Assembly: GCA_020250125.1 (NCBI GenBank)
Contig: JADCEL010000009.1
Span: 28,355 to 92,354 of the forward strand
Direction of reading: 5' to 3'
DNA from: Rhodobacter sp.
GTDB lineage: Bacteria; Pseudomonadota; Alphaproteobacteria; Rhodobacterales; Rhodobacteraceae
DNA: 64,000 nt
This document shows positions 37,335 through 47,013 of this stretch, in pieces. How positions within the stretch are numbered: the first letter of the stretch is position 1; each line of letters opens with the position of its first letter. Under the pieces are notes generated by a model. The model was given only the letters and a program-made list of their open reading frames with translations, did not search any database and was not told the origin of the DNA. The translations under genes were made by a program, and so were the position numbers.

Positions 37335-38255
37335 ATGACAAGACCCGTGATTCCCGGCATTCACCATGTGACGGCCATTTCCGGCCCGCCGCAGGCCAAT
37401 GTCGATTTCTACACCCGGACGCTTCGCCAGCGGCTGGTGAAAAAGACGGTCAACTTCGATGCCCCCGATACCTATCACCTCTATTATGGTGACGATGTCG
37501 GCACGCCCGGCACGATCCTGACCTTCTTTCCCTTTGCCGATGCCGCGCCGGGCCGCGCCGGTCCGGGCATGGCCAGCGCCGTTGCCTATGCCGTGCCAAA
37601 GGGCGGCTTTCAGGCGTGGATGGACCGGCTTGCGCAGAACGCCGAAGATTACGAAGGCCCGTACGAACGGTTCGGCCAGCGTCTTATCACGCTTTGGGAT
37701 GCCGATGGTGCCCCGGTGGAACTGGTGGAAACAGACCGCGAAGGCGATGCGCCGCTGGACGGCTTTCATTCGGTGACCCTGTGGGAACGCGATCCCGGCC
37801 CGACGGTGCGGCTTCTGACCGAAGCTTTCGGCTACCGCGAGCAGGGCCAGGAAACAGAGCGCGACATCGAACGGCTGCGCCTTGTCGCGCCGGGGTCCGG
37901 GCGCGGCAACATCATCGACGTGATTCGCACCGACACCCCTGCCAAGGCGCGCCCCGGTGCGGGCACCATCCATCACGTCGCCTTCCGCGCCCGCAGCGAC
38001 ATGGAACAGCGGGACTGGCAAGAGCTGCTGGCGGCCCATGGCCATCCGACCACCCCGGTGATCGACCGCCAGTATTTCAACGCGATCTACTTCCGCGAAC
38101 CGGGCGGCGTGCTGTTTGAAATCGCCACCGATCCGCCGGGCTTTGCCGTGGATGAACCGGTTGCGACCCTGGGCCAGGCGCTGAAGCTGCCGCCGAAATA
38201 CGAAGCGATGCGGGATCGCATCACGCAGATCCTGCCGCCCCTGAAGGTCGCCTGA
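37335..38255 (+). CDS. Ring-cleaving dioxygenase, MhqO-like (VOC superfamily)
   Basis: The 306-residue protein has two glyoxalase/VOC modules. Metal-ligand candidates are HHVTAISG at the N-terminus, FHSVTLWE, IHHVAFRA and the C-terminal FREPGGVLFEIATD. Homologues (MhqO/MhqA) open quinone or hydroquinone rings during quinone stress. The ATG at 37335 follows GGAG. It overlaps an MhqD-like hydrolase gene by one base (TGATG), the usual pairing of this family. Exact substrate is unknown. Confidence 0.82.
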   Translation: MTRPVIPGIHHVTAISGPPQANVDFYTRTLRQRLVKKTVNFDAPDTYHLYYGDDVGTPGTILTFFPFADAAPGRAGPGMASAVAYAVPKGGFQAWMDRLAQNAEDYEGPYERFGQRLITLWDADGAPVELVETDREGDAPLDGFHSVTLWERDPGPTVRLLTEAFGYREQGQETERDIERLRLVAPGSGRGNIIDVIRTDTPAKARPGAGTIHHVAFRARSDMEQRDWQELLAAHGHPTTPVIDRQYFNAIYFREPGGVLFEIATDPPGFAVDEPVATLGQALKLPPKYEAMRDRITQILPPLKVA

Positions 38256-38899
38256 TGCAGCGCGCCGGCCCCCCGGCAGGCCGCGCCCGTGCGGGCATCG
38301 TGCTGGCCCACGGGCGCGGCGGTTCTGCGGCAGATATCCTGGGCCTGCTGGCCCATGCTGCCCTGCCCGAAGTCGCCGCCATCGCCCCCGGGGCACCGGG
38401 CCGCAGCTGGTGGCCAACCAGTTTTCTGGCGCCGATGGCCCGGATGCAGCCTTTCGTCGATGCGGGTCTTGCCGCCCTGCGCGATGCCGTCGCCCGGCTG
38501 GAGGCGGAAGGTCTGCCGCGCGAGGGCATCTGGCTGGCCGGGTTCAGCCAGGGGGCCTGCCTTGCACTGGAATCCTTTGCCCGCGACGGGGCCGGGCTTG
38601 CCGGGGTCTTCGCGATGTCGGGCGGTCTGGTCGGGCGGGCTGATGCCCCCGGCGGCCCGCAGCCGGCCCTCTATGGTCACGCGCCGAAACGGCTCGACTA
38701 TCCCGGCCGGCGCGACGGGGCGCAGGTCTGGATCAGCGTGCATCAGCGCGATCCCCATATCCCGCTGCAACGCGTGCAGGACAGTGCTGCGGCCCTGAAG
38801 GCCATGGGGGCCACGGTGGAAACCCGCATCTACCCCGGCGAGGGGCATGGTGTGATGCAGGATGATCTTGCGGCGCTGCGCACAAGGCTCAACGGCTGA
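38255..38899 (+). CDS. Alpha/beta hydrolase, phospholipase/carboxylesterase family (MhqD-like)
   Basis: The 214-residue alpha/beta hydrolase has nucleophile elbow GFSQG, a preceding VLAHGRGGSAADIL loop typical of the carboxylesterase/MhqD group, and a late YPGEGHGV with the catalytic His. Translationally coupled to the ring-cleaving dioxygenase, suggesting that it acts on the ring-opening product or protects against electrophiles. No signal peptide, so cytosolic. Substrate is inferred only from the pair. Confidence 0.8.
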   Translation: MQRAGPPAGRARAGIVLAHGRGGSAADILGLLAHAALPEVAAIAPGAPGRSWWPTSFLAPMARMQPFVDAGLAALRDAVARLEAEGLPREGIWLAGFSQGACLALESFARDGAGLAGVFAMSGGLVGRADAPGGPQPALYGHAPKRLDYPGRRDGAQVWISVHQRDPHIPLQRVQDSAAALKAMGATVETRIYPGEGHGVMQDDLAALRTRLNG

Positions 38900-38983
38900 C
38901 CCGCTGGCGTGCCTTGCGCCCTGACCGGCGGGACGGCTGCGCACCATCGCAGGTTCACGGGCACGCTCACTGCCCCGCCTGCT

Positions 38984-39990
38984 TCATCGCCCCACACCTT
39001 GCGGCGCAGCGAGCTGTCCGGGCGATGCATCGCGCCCGTAAAGCAAGCTGTAGACCACTGGCACAAGGCCCAGGGTGATAAGCGTACCCAGAAGCAGCCC
39101 GCCGATCATCCCCGCCGCCATCGGGTACCACAGATCCCCGCCGAACAGCATCAGCGGCACCAGCCCGAGGATGCAAACCAGCTTGGTCATGACGATCGGG
39201 CGCAGGCGCTTGACCGAAGCCTCGAGAATCGCTTCCGTCCGGGGGCGTCCTTCGGCCTCTTCCACGTGGATGCGTTCCAGAAGCAGGATCGCGTTGTTCA
39301 CGATGATGCCGGACAGGGCGAGAATGCCAAGGATTGCGGCAGAAGCCGCCGGTAGCACCGGAAGAAAAGGGTGTCGTGGCGGTCCTTCACCTCATGTCCG
39401 GCGGCATGCGCACGGGCAAAGCGTCGGCACAGGATCGGCACGACCGTCAGCGAGAACACCCAGGAGATCAGCAGCGTGATCGCCACAACCTGCCCCAAAG
39501 AGCGCATGTATTCGCCGACCGAGCTTTGTGACAGCACCAGCGGCAGGAAGGCGAGGATAATGGCAAGGCAGGACACCAGCAGCGGGATCGACAGCGTCCG
39601 GCCCGCCTCGGCGCAGGCCTGTTCGCGGTCCTCGCCCGCCCCAAGCCTGCGCTCCACATCTTCGACGATGACGATGCCGTTGTCGACCAGAAGCGCAAGC
39701 GAGATGATCAGCGCCGCGATCGAGATGGAGTGCAGTTCGATTTCCATCATCCGCATGACGACAAGCGAGGCGAGCATGGTCAGCGGCACGATCACTCCCA
39801 CGATCATGCCAGACCTGACTCCAAGGAACAGCACGACGACCGCCATAACGATTACCGCGGTCTCCAGGAAAACGGTGCCGACCTTGGCGATGTCATGCGC
39901 CACCACCTCTGCCTGATCGCTGACGATGTCGATTGACATGCCGACAGGCAACTCGGCCCGCACCACCTCTACAGCCGCCAGAAGGCGTTC
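38984..39990 (-). pseudogene. Gutted RND-type efflux pump gene
   Basis: The 5' part (39990 down to about 39345) encodes an AcrB-like central membrane block: VRAELPVGMSIDIVSDQ, the helix with LLVDNGIVIVEDVERRL, and LVLSQSSVGEYMRSLGQ. The frame then jumps to the last block, ILALSGIIVNNAILLLERI through LGLVPVVYSLLYGR, ending at 38984. The N-terminal third and the second periplasmic domain (several hundred residues) are missing, and the junction changes frame. The 5' boundary abuts an IS remnant, a plausible cause of decay. Confidence 0.85.
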
Positions 39991-40708
39991 CGAAACACAC
40001 CCTGCCGCGCCACAGCCCCAAACGGAGGCTTTGTGCAGGCCGCTGAAACAGTACCGGATTGCCTGTAAACCCTTGTGACCGGAGCAAGCCTTGAACGGCT
40101 GCGCTCCAACCTGTCGGCAGTCAGACCCAACCGGCCGCGCACGGTGGTATGCTGGGGCGGTTGGCAGGGCAGCAAGCACGTCATCAGCCGTGCGGCTTTG
40201 CGAAAGAAGTTCCGGGACCCAAGCCTGGCATGGGGCCGCTGAAACTCCGGGGCAGCGCGGTCCGGAAAGAAAAAGCCAATGGAGAAAGCGGCGCGCGTGG
40301 GGCCGCCCCACCCTTGGCATCGCAGGAACAGCGGCGCAGGCGCGCAGCCTTGACCCTGACCCGGCCAAAGAACGTGTCCAGGTTGCGCGTGCGGCAGTCT
40401 TGGATGGCGCGAACCGGGGAACAAGCCGGGCAGACGCGGCTTTCACGGGTGATTAGCTTTACCTGATCGCAAAGACTTGCCTGCTGAATCTGTCCGGCAA
40501 TCCTCTTCCCGTCCTTGTGGCGCAGCCTCGATCCTTCCGGGCAGGTCACCCGGTACGGTCGTGAAACGCCGTCAAGCTGATGAATGCGCTTTTTGCCATT
40601 ATCGAAGGCCGGTTCGACCGTAATCCGCACGTCCCTGGCAGCCCTTGTCGCAAAGAACTTAGCCTGACAGGGGCCAGAGAGACGACGAGGCCCCCATGTC
40701 TTGTCCAC
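39991..40708 (-). pseudogene. Decayed ISKra4-like transposase remnant
   Basis: Two frames together resemble an ISKra4-family transposase N-terminal half. One reads VCPACSPVRAIQDCRTRNLD and continues into FFGRVRVKAARLRRCSC (zinc-finger-like Cys pattern). The other reads APEFQRPHARLGSRNFFRKA followed by ARLMTCLLPCQPPQHTTVRG. No DDE core or terminal inverted repeats were identified. It lies directly against the broken RND gene. The family call is by remembered consensus pattern and is moderate. Confidence 0.5.
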
Positions 40709-40815
40709 TTTCCCCTTGGGTCAGTCATCTGGAATGAACCTTTGTGATGCGCCCGAGAACGCTGCCAAAGCGACCGGCTGCCACAAATCAGCCGGGTGAG
40801 CCGCAGGCTGGACTG

Positions 40816-41499
40816 TCAATCCGAGAACCAGTCAGGATGCTCATCGGCCAGGCTTACCGCATGACCGAGGGCCCGGCGCAGGTGGCTCCGCATGGCGGTC
40901 TGTGCGGCTGCAGGGTCGCGGCTGACCAGGGATCGGAAGACTGCCTTGTGATCGCCAATCAGTTCATTGATGTTCTGTCCCTTGCTCAGCGACATGTAGC
41001 GCACGCGATCCAGATGGATCTTGTGCTCCAGCAAGGCCGGCCAAAGGGCCGGAATGCCGGTTCCGCTTGCGATCAGGCTGTGGAACCGTTCGTCAGAGCT
41101 GTAGAACCTTTCGGTATCCCTGCGCGCGGCAAAATTCGCCTGGAGCTTCAGTTCTTCCTCGATCTGGTTCAGAAGCGGGCGCGCCGCCGTCATGGCCAAA
41201 CGGGAGACAACCTCGACCTCGACCGCCTCGCGGATAAGCTGCGCCGCATGGAACAGGCACAAGGAGACCGGAGAGACGAAAGAGCCGCGCTGCGGATGAA
41301 CCTGCACCAGTTTGTCGCCTGAAAGACGCAGCAGCACCTCCCGGATCGGCTGGCGGCTTACATTGTAGATTTCGCAAAGCCCTGCCTCCGACAGGCGGGT
41401 ATTCGGCTTCAGCCGGTGCTCGATGATCTCGCGCCGCAAGAGCGAATACACTTGCGCTGAAATCGTCCGGCCCGCCTCGAAAGTCACACTGTCGCTCAT
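40816..41499 (-). CDS. GntR-family (FadR/FCD) transcriptional regulator
   Basis: The 227-residue protein has an N-terminal winged helix (YSLLRREIIEHRLKPNTRLSE, then YNVSRQPIREVLLRLSGDKLV) and a helical FCD ligand domain containing DERFHSLIASGTG and DHKAVFRSLVSRD with metal/ligand residues. It is the last gene of the sugar ABC operon, 10 bases after a permease. It probably binds the CTGGTATGGTAG motifs in the divergent promoter region and responds to a sugar or sugar-acid intermediate; ligand is inferred. Confidence 0.9.
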   Translation of the reverse strand: MSDSVTFEAGRTISAQVYSLLRREIIEHRLKPNTRLSEAGLCEIYNVSRQPIREVLLRLSGDKLVQVHPQRGSFVSPVSLCLFHAAQLIREAVEVEVVSRLAMTAARPLLNQIEEELKLQANFAARRDTERFYSSDERFHSLIASGTGIPALWPALLEHKIHLDRVRYMSLSKGQNINELIGDHKAVFRSLVSRDPAAAQTAMRSHLRRALGHAVSLADEHPDWFSD

Positions 41500-41509
41500 T
41501 GATCCAGCC

Positions 41510-42409
41510 TCAATTCCGTGCCGCAGTCAGTCCGGTCATGAACGTACGCCGCATGGCCAGGAACAGGAGGACCGTGGGCAACGAGGCAAGAAAGGATGCG
41601 GTCAGAATGACGGTCGGGGACTGTGAGGCATATCCGCCCTGGAACACTTGCAACGCCGGCATGATCGGGCGGAGCTCCGGGCTTTGGGTCAGGACGGTCG
41701 CGAACAGCAGATCGTTCCAGACCCAGGTGAATTGCAGCAGGAAAAGCGCAAGCATGGGGCTGCTTGCGTTGGGAAGCACAATCGAAAAGAAAAGCCTGAA
41801 CTCGCCACACCCGTCCATGCGCGCGGCCTCGTCCATCTCGCGCGACATCTGGGACATATAGTTGCGCAGCACAAGGACCGGGAAAGGTATGCAAATTGCC
41901 GTGTAGAACAGAATCATTCCCAGGCGTGTGTCGATCAGCCCAAGGCTTTGGTACGAGAAGAAGAGCGGAATCAGATACAGCTGCAATGGAAAGACCGTTC
42001 CAGCGAAGATCGTCATGAACAAGGCCGTCCTGCCCCTGAAATCGAACCGGGCAAGGCCGTGGGCGGCCATGGCCGCGATGATCACGGCAGATGCGGCACC
42101 TGTCACCGCATAGATGGCGCTGTTGAGGAAGGCCGGCCCCATGCGCGCCGCCTGCCAGGCGGCGGACACATTCCCGACGACCGGCCACAGACCTTCGGGC
42201 AGGGCCAGCTTCGGGCCTGTCGCAAACTCGGCCGGGGATTTGAAGATGGTGATCAGCAGATAATAGAAGGGCACCATCCACAGCAGCGCCATGGCAACTG
42301 CCAACCACATTCCCCAGGATCCACCAGACACCAGACGACGCTTGCGACGGGCCACCTCGCGCCAGTCTATGGCCGAAAGGTCAAGGTGCTGCGGCTGCAC
42401 CCGGTTCAT
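41510..42409 (-). CDS. Carbohydrate ABC transporter permease (MalG/UgpE type)
   Basis: The 299-residue integral membrane protein has six predicted helices. The first is WGMWLAVAMALLWMVPFYYLL. The coupling motif is EMDEAARMDGCGEFRLFFSIVLPNASS, an EAA loop of the CUT1 family. It starts within the stop of the upstream permease (ATGA overlap). Together with its partner, binding protein and ATPase it forms a complete importer for an unidentified saccharide. Confidence 0.92.
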   Translation of the reverse strand: MNRVQPQHLDLSAIDWREVARRKRRLVSGGSWGMWLAVAMALLWMVPFYYLLITIFKSPAEFATGPKLALPEGLWPVVGNVSAAWQAARMGPAFLNSAIYAVTGAASAVIIAAMAAHGLARFDFRGRTALFMTIFAGTVFPLQLYLIPLFFSYQSLGLIDTRLGMILFYTAICIPFPVLVLRNYMSQMSREMDEAARMDGCGEFRLFFSIVLPNASSPMLALFLLQFTWVWNDLLFATVLTQSPELRPIMPALQVFQGGYASQSPTVILTASFLASLPTVLLFLAMRRTFMTGLTAARN

Positions 42410-43353
42410 TTCAGCATCCTGTCGACACGCTCTTGCAGAACAGCCTGCAACCAGGTGACCGCAAGGACAATTCCCCCCAGGACAACCGCGATCGCAGACG
42501 CGAAGGCCCAGGCGTTGTTGGTGAAGGCTTCGTAGTACATGAGCACGGTCAGCGACAATCGCCGCTTGCCCGGGAAGCTTTGCGCCATGACCCAGATGTG
42601 GTCAAACGCGGTGAAGCCTGCGAGGACGCTGATGATGACAACGACGAGAATCGTCGGCAACAGAAGCGGCAGGGTTACATGCAGGAAGACTTGCCCGGGT
42701 GTCGCGCCATCGATTTGCGCCGCCTCGATCGGGTCCCGCGGGATGGCGGCCAAACCGATCAACAGAAGCACCATCGGAAGCCCAACCGTCTGCCAGACGA
42801 AGGCAACGATGATCGCCGGGGTAATGGTGCTGTCTTCAAACAACCAGCCGCGATCGACCGGACCGACGAACAGCGAGAGAAATCCGTTCAGGACCCCGTT
42901 GGGGGCATAGACGTAATACCAAATGACACCTGCTGCCGTAGGTGCCAATACACGGGGCAGGAAGAACAACGTCTTCGCCGTGTCCGAAAAGCGCGCCCCG
43001 TTGAGGAGGACAGCCAGGGCAAGGGCCAGTGCGACGGGCAGCACCAGCGAGGCGATCACCCAAATGCCGGTGTTGATCGCGGCAGCTTCGAAATTCGGAT
43101 TGGTCGCAAGCCGCTGATAGTTCGCCAGTCCCGCCCACTCACCCAACCCCTCGAACTTGCGCCAGGCGGTGAAGCTGTACCAGACGTTCATTGCGACCGG
43201 GTACAGGAGAAAGGACGTGACGAACAAAAGCGCCGGGGCTGCAAACAAAGCGCCGGTCAAGGCGTTGCGCCGACGCTGGCGAACGTCGGCACTGCCCAGC
43301 CTTTCCGCATCCAGCGCGCCAAGCTCGCTGTCGCTCATGCTTCGGTCGCCCAT
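42406..43353 (-). CDS. Carbohydrate ABC transporter permease (MalF/UgpA type)
   Basis: The 315-residue inner membrane permease starts MGDRSMSDSELGALDAERL, with GGGGACGAAGG just upstream; an ATG at 43338 is also possible. Membrane helices begin at LTGALFAAPALLFVTSFLL. The coupling loop is DPIEAAQIDGATPGQVFLHVTLPLLLPT (EAA motif of CUT1 sugar importers). It is separated from the binding-protein gene by a 58-base gap containing a strong hairpin. Confidence 0.92.
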   Translation of the reverse strand: MGDRSMSDSELGALDAERLGSADVRQRRRNALTGALFAAPALLFVTSFLLYPVAMNVWYSFTAWRKFEGLGEWAGLANYQRLATNPNFEAAAINTGIWVIASLVLPVALALALAVLLNGARFSDTAKTLFFLPRVLAPTAAGVIWYYVYAPNGVLNGFLSLFVGPVDRGWLFEDSTITPAIIVAFVWQTVGLPMVLLLIGLAAIPRDPIEAAQIDGATPGQVFLHVTLPLLLPTILVVVIISVLAGFTAFDHIWVMAQSFPGKRRLSLTVLMYYEAFTNNAWAFASAIAVVLGGIVLAVTWLQAVLQERVDRMLK

Positions 43354-43377
43354 CCTTCGTCCCCACCTGGTCTGACA

Positions 43378-43404
43378 GTGCGGCAGCGTTTTGCGCTGCC
43401 GCAC
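43378..43404 (-). promoter_or_regulatory. Intercistronic hairpin after the sugar-binding protein gene
   Basis: Perfect 11-bp stem GTGCGGCAGCG/CGCTGCCGCAC with a 5-base loop, 7 bases past the binding-protein stop and before the first permease. On the minus strand the loop reads CAAAA. Probably stabilises the binding-protein mRNA. Confidence 0.6.
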
Positions 43405-43411
43405 CGTCAAG

Positions 43412-44620
43412 TCACCTGTTCGCCCAGTAGTCGGCGTTCAGCGCCTGCATGTTTGCCATGGCCTGAGCGGCTTGATCGGCAGTCGGGTTCAGAACGAAGC
43501 TTGAAAGCTCGGCTACCAGGTCGCCGCGGATCTCAGTCGGGACAGCCTCCCACCAGCGCTGGTAGGCGACAGTGTCCTTCTCCGACATAGCGGCGGTGAC
43601 TTCACCGAAGACCGGGTTCGGCGGTGCCACATTCAGGTTGCCATTGAACAGCTGCATCGATTTGGCCCAGGTGTTTGCGGCCTTTTCTGTCGCCCAGTAT
43701 TCAAAAGCTGCGCGGTCCGCCTCTGTCGCCTTGGCCGAAAGCACCAGCGGCCCGCCCTCTACGATCAGAGTGCTTGCCATGGCCGGATCGCGGTTTGGCA
43801 TAAGGAAGACACCAAGATTGTTGTCCACATCCATGCCGGCTTCCTTCAGGCCGCCGATAACCCATTCACCCATCAGGTACATCGCAGCATTGCCGCCCGC
43901 GAAGTCTGGCGCCTCGGTGGTGGACCGCGGGTCGCTGAAATAGCCCTTGGAAGCCCAGTCAGTCCAGATGTCGAAGGCCGCCTTCACCTCGGGAGAGTCA
44001 TAGGCCAGTTCCCCGCTGTGCAGCGCGTTGTAGGCATCCGGATTGGTGCGCAGCATCAGTTCCTGAAACCAGATGAAGCCGCGCCATCCATCCTGCACAG
44101 TCGCATTGATGGGCGTGATGCCCGCCGCCTTCAGCGTCGCCATCGCTGCCTCGAACTCTTCCCACGTCTTGGGCTCCGAAAGCCCGTTCTTGGCAAAGGT
44201 ATCCTTGTTGTACAGCACCACCCAGCGCGCGACGTTGACCGGCAGCGCATAGGCCTTGCCATCGACCGAGAACAGAGCCCGCAGACCTTCGGGGAATTGG
44301 CCATCGGCGATGGCCTTGTCCCAGATCTCGTCGACCGGGGCGATACCGCCCGAGGCCGCAAGGTCGTCAAGCGCCCGGCCCGTCCACCAGGTGAAAAGCC
44401 CCGGCTGGGTGCCCGCAGCCACGGATGACTGGATGAAGCCAACGAACTGGTCGGTTGGATAGGCCGTTGGCGTGAATCCCGCCTCTGCCGCGGTCGCGGT
44501 CCAGCCGGGGTCCCAGAAGGCCTTGTCATGGGCCAGCGTAACCTGCTGTGCCATGGCGGGCACTGCGACGCACAGGGCAAGCGCCCCGATCGCAAGCGAT
44601 TTCAGTCGTGGTATGAACAT
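43412..44620 (-). CDS. Extracellular sugar-binding protein (family 1, CUT1)
   Basis: The 402-residue precursor has a clear Sec signal peptide (LKSLAIGALALCVAVPAMAQ, cut after AMA). The mature protein has the family-1 binding-protein pattern, including WWTGRALDDLAASGGIAPVDEIW, YALPVNVARWVVLYNKDTF, GNAAMYLMGEWVIGGL and the tail MQALNADYWANR. The ribosome-binding site (GGAGGAGAAGAAACC) is strong. The ligand cannot be read from sequence; context suggests a glycoside or sugar acid. Confidence 0.92.
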   Translation of the reverse strand: MFIPRLKSLAIGALALCVAVPAMAQQVTLAHDKAFWDPGWTATAAEAGFTPTAYPTDQFVGFIQSSVAAGTQPGLFTWWTGRALDDLAASGGIAPVDEIWDKAIADGQFPEGLRALFSVDGKAYALPVNVARWVVLYNKDTFAKNGLSEPKTWEEFEAAMATLKAAGITPINATVQDGWRGFIWFQELMLRTNPDAYNALHSGELAYDSPEVKAAFDIWTDWASKGYFSDPRSTTEAPDFAGGNAAMYLMGEWVIGGLKEAGMDVDNNLGVFLMPNRDPAMASTLIVEGGPLVLSAKATEADRAAFEYWATEKAANTWAKSMQLFNGNLNVAPPNPVFGEVTAAMSEKDTVAYQRWWEAVPTEIRGDLVAELSSFVLNPTADQAAQAMANMQALNADYWANR

Positions 44621-44650
44621 GGTTTCTTCTCCTCCTTCTGTTGTTGGTTG

Positions 44651-45754
44651 TCAGTTGGACACGCGGCGCAGCGTGCCTTCGGTTACCGGGTCGAAAAGAT
44701 GGATTCGGTCGCTGTCGATCCGGAATTCAATGGTCTCCCCGTCTTCCACTTCCCGGGGATCAGCCATGCGGGCAACGAACTCGACACCACCAAAAGCCGC
44801 TGTCAGAAGCGTCTCATTGCCAAGCGCCTCGGACATGGTGACGGTTGCCTTGAAACAGACGGACCGGCGCGGGACCATGCCATGGTTTTCCGGCACGATA
44901 TGTTCCGGGCGCAGACCCAGGATCACCTCTTCGCCTTCGGCCGGAAGCACGAAGGCGCCCGGCTCGGCAAGGACTGGTTCGCCGATACGATCCACGAAAA
45001 TGGCACCGCCCGGACCGACGCGTCCGCGGAAGAAGTTCATCTGCGGAGCGCCGATGAACCCTGCGACAAAGATGTTTGCCGGCGAACGGAAAACCTCGGC
45101 GGGGCTGCCCACCTGTTCAATGCGGCCATCGCGCATGATCACGATCTTGTCTGCCATTGTCATCGCCTCGACCTGATCGTGGGTCACGTAGACGACCGTG
45201 TTCTGGATGCGACGGTGCAGCTTCTTGATCTCTGCCCGCATTTGGTGGCGCAGCTTTGCGTCCAGGTTCGACAAGGGCTCGTCGAACAGAAAGACGCGCG
45301 GCTCGCGCACCATCGCACGTCCCATCGCCACGCGCTGCCTTTGCCCGCCGGACAGCTGGCTTGGCCTCCGGTCAAGGTAGGGGCCAAGCTCCAGCACCTC
45401 CACCGCATCAGCCACGCGGCGGTCGATCTCGGCCCGGGGCTCGCCCGAGATCCGCAACCCGAACGACAGATTTGCCCTCACGCTCATATGGGGATAAAGG
45501 GCGTAGGACTGGAAAACCATTGCAACCCCGCGGCTGCGCGACGGAAGGTCGTTCACAACCTCGCCGCCGATGCGGATGTCGCCCCAAGACACGGTTTCAA
45601 GCCCCGCGATCATGCGAAGGGTCGTGGATTTCCCGCACCCCGAAGGTCCGACCAGCGCGACGAAGGACTTGTCCTCGATCACAAGGTTGATGCCCTTGAT
45701 CGCGATCTGCCGGCCAAAGGCCTTGACCAGATTGACGAGTCTCACCTCGGCCAT
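44651..45754 (-). CDS. Sugar ABC transporter ATPase (UgpC/MalK type)
   Basis: The 367-residue ATPase has Walker [11 protein letters not shown]-loop [13 protein letters not shown], signature LSGGQRQR, Walker [14 protein letters not shown], and a C-terminal OB/TOBE regulatory domain ([13 protein letters not shown]). The start [14 protein letters not shown] at 45754 overlaps the enolase-superfamily gene stop (TGATG). It energises the two permeases encoded downstream. Confidence 0.95.
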   Translation of the reverse strand: MAEVRLVNLVKAFGRQIAIKGINLVIEDKSFVALVGPSGCGKSTTLRMIAGLETVSWGDIRIGGEVVNDLPSRSRGVAMVFQSYALYPHMSVRANLSFGLRISGEPRAEIDRRVADAVEVLELGPYLDRRPSQLSGGQRQRVAMGRAMVREPRVFLFDEPLSNLDAKLRHQMRAEIKKLHRRIQNTVVYVTHDQVEAMTMADKIVIMRDGRIEQVGSPAEVFRSPANIFVAGFIGAPQMNFFRGRVGPGGAIFVDRIGEPVLAEPGAFVLPAEGEEVILGLRPEHIVPENHGMVPRRSVCFKATVTMSEALGNETLLTAAFGGVEFVARMADPREVEDGETIEFRIDSDRIHLFDPVTEGTLRRVSN

Positions 45755-47013
45755 CAGGGGCACACTCCTGCCGGAACGGACTTGATGGCCGGGTCGGCAT
45801 AGCGGTTTTCGGGGAAGATCGAATACCAATCGGGCCGCGCCGGGTCGCGGTCATAGGCGTAGCCGCCCAGCTCTCGATAAAGCTCGGCGTAGCGCGCCAG
45901 CTTATCGCGGTCGACCTCGACGCCAAGCCCGGGGCCTTCTGGCAAGCGGATGCAGCCGTTCCTGTACCGCATCGGGCCGCCGACGATGATGTCGTCGGTC
46001 AGATGGTGATAATGCGCATCCGCAGCGAACCTGAGGTTCGGCAGGGCCGCCCCAAGTTGCAGCATGGACGCAAGCTGAATCCCCAGCTCGCCCGAGGAAT
46101 GGACCGAGGCCCCATACTGGAAGGTCTCAAGCACCGTTCCGGCTTTGTGCGCCTGCCGCAAGCCGCCCCAGAACGTTGTGTCCAGAAGGACGACGTCAAG
46201 ATGGTCATGGCGAACCATCTGGGCGAGTTGCTCGAAGTTGACGACGACGGTGTTCGTCGCAAGCGGGATCCGGACGAACTGGCGCAGGCGCCGCATCCCC
46301 TCCAGGCCCCAGGTTGGGTCCTCGAAATAGTCGTTGCGCAGCGGCTCGATCGCTTGTCCGACCCGGATCGCCTCTTCCACGGACCAAACCGAGTTTGGGT
46401 CAAGCCGCAGCTGGTCCTGAGGAAATGCGCCGGCAAGCGCTTTCATGACAGCGATGTCATGGTCAGGTGCGAAGTGGCCGCCCTTCAGCTTGTGCGTCGT
46501 GAAGCCATGCGCGGCCTTCAGCGCACGGGTATGAGCGACGATTTCGTCAGGCGTCGTTTCGCCCCCGGCACCCGTCCCGGGGTCGTGGTAGCGATAGAAG
46601 ATGTAGGATGCAAAGGGGATGTCTTCGCGAACCGCCCCCCCGATCAGGTCGCAGGCCCGGACGCCAAGGGTCTTGCCGGCAAGATCCATGCAGGCCATCT
46701 CAATTGCGGCATGGATCTGTGTGCGGGCGTTGTACAGACTTCCCACCGGATTCATGATCTTCCAGCGCAACTGTTCAAGTTGCAGCGGATCATGGCCGAT
46801 CAGATAGGGCTTCAGGGCAAGCACCGCGTCATTTGCCGCAGATCCTCCTCCGCCCATTTCACCGAAGCCAGACAGGCCATTCGCCCCCGTTACCTCCACG
46901 ATTGTGCGGACGAAGCGGCCCCAATGTGCCCCGTTCGAATGGCGAAGCGGCGCCTCCAGCGGGATTGTGATGGTCGTTGCGGTGATGTCGGCGATTCGGT
47001 TGACTGCTGTCAT
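45754..47013 (-). CDS. Enolase-superfamily sugar-acid dehydratase (glucarate dehydratase-like)
   Basis: The 419-residue protein has a barrel with catalytic features of the glucarate dehydratase/mandelate racemase branch: THKLKGG (K-x-K), metal ligands in LRLDPNS and DYFEDP, ATNTVVVNF, and HSSGELG with the general-base His. It begins MTAVNRIADITATTITIPLEAPL. A strong AAGGAG precedes the start, which overlaps the SDR stop by ATGA. Probably dehydrates an aldonic or aldaric acid delivered by the operon; the exact acid is unknown. Confidence 0.82.
   Translation of the reverse strand: MTAVNRIADITATTITIPLEAPLRHSNGAHWGRFVRTIVEVTGANGLSGFGEMGGGGSAANDAVLALKPYLIGHDPLQLEQLRWKIMNPVGSLYNARTQIHAAIEMACMDLAGKTLGVRACDLIGGAVREDIPFASYIFYRYHDPGTGAGGETTPDEIVAHTRALKAAHGFTTHKLKGGHFAPDHDIAVMKALAGAFPQDQLRLDPNSVWSVEEAIRVGQAIEPLRNDYFEDPTWGLEGMRRLRQFVRIPLATNTVVVNFEQLAQMVRHDHLDVVLLDTTFWGGLRQAHKAGTVLETFQYGASVHSSGELGIQLASMLQLGAALPNLRFAADAHYHHLTDDIIVGGPMRYRNGCIRLPEGPGLGVEVDRDKLARYAELYRELGGYAYDRDPARPDWYSIFPENRYADPAIKSVPAGVCP

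Noticed and set aside
36060..38417. Very long minus-strand open frame spanning pstS and the mhqO region
   Set aside because: Only the pstS part has homology, signal peptide and ribosome-binding site. The rest is antisense to the convincing dioxygenase and hydrolase genes, an effect of high GC.
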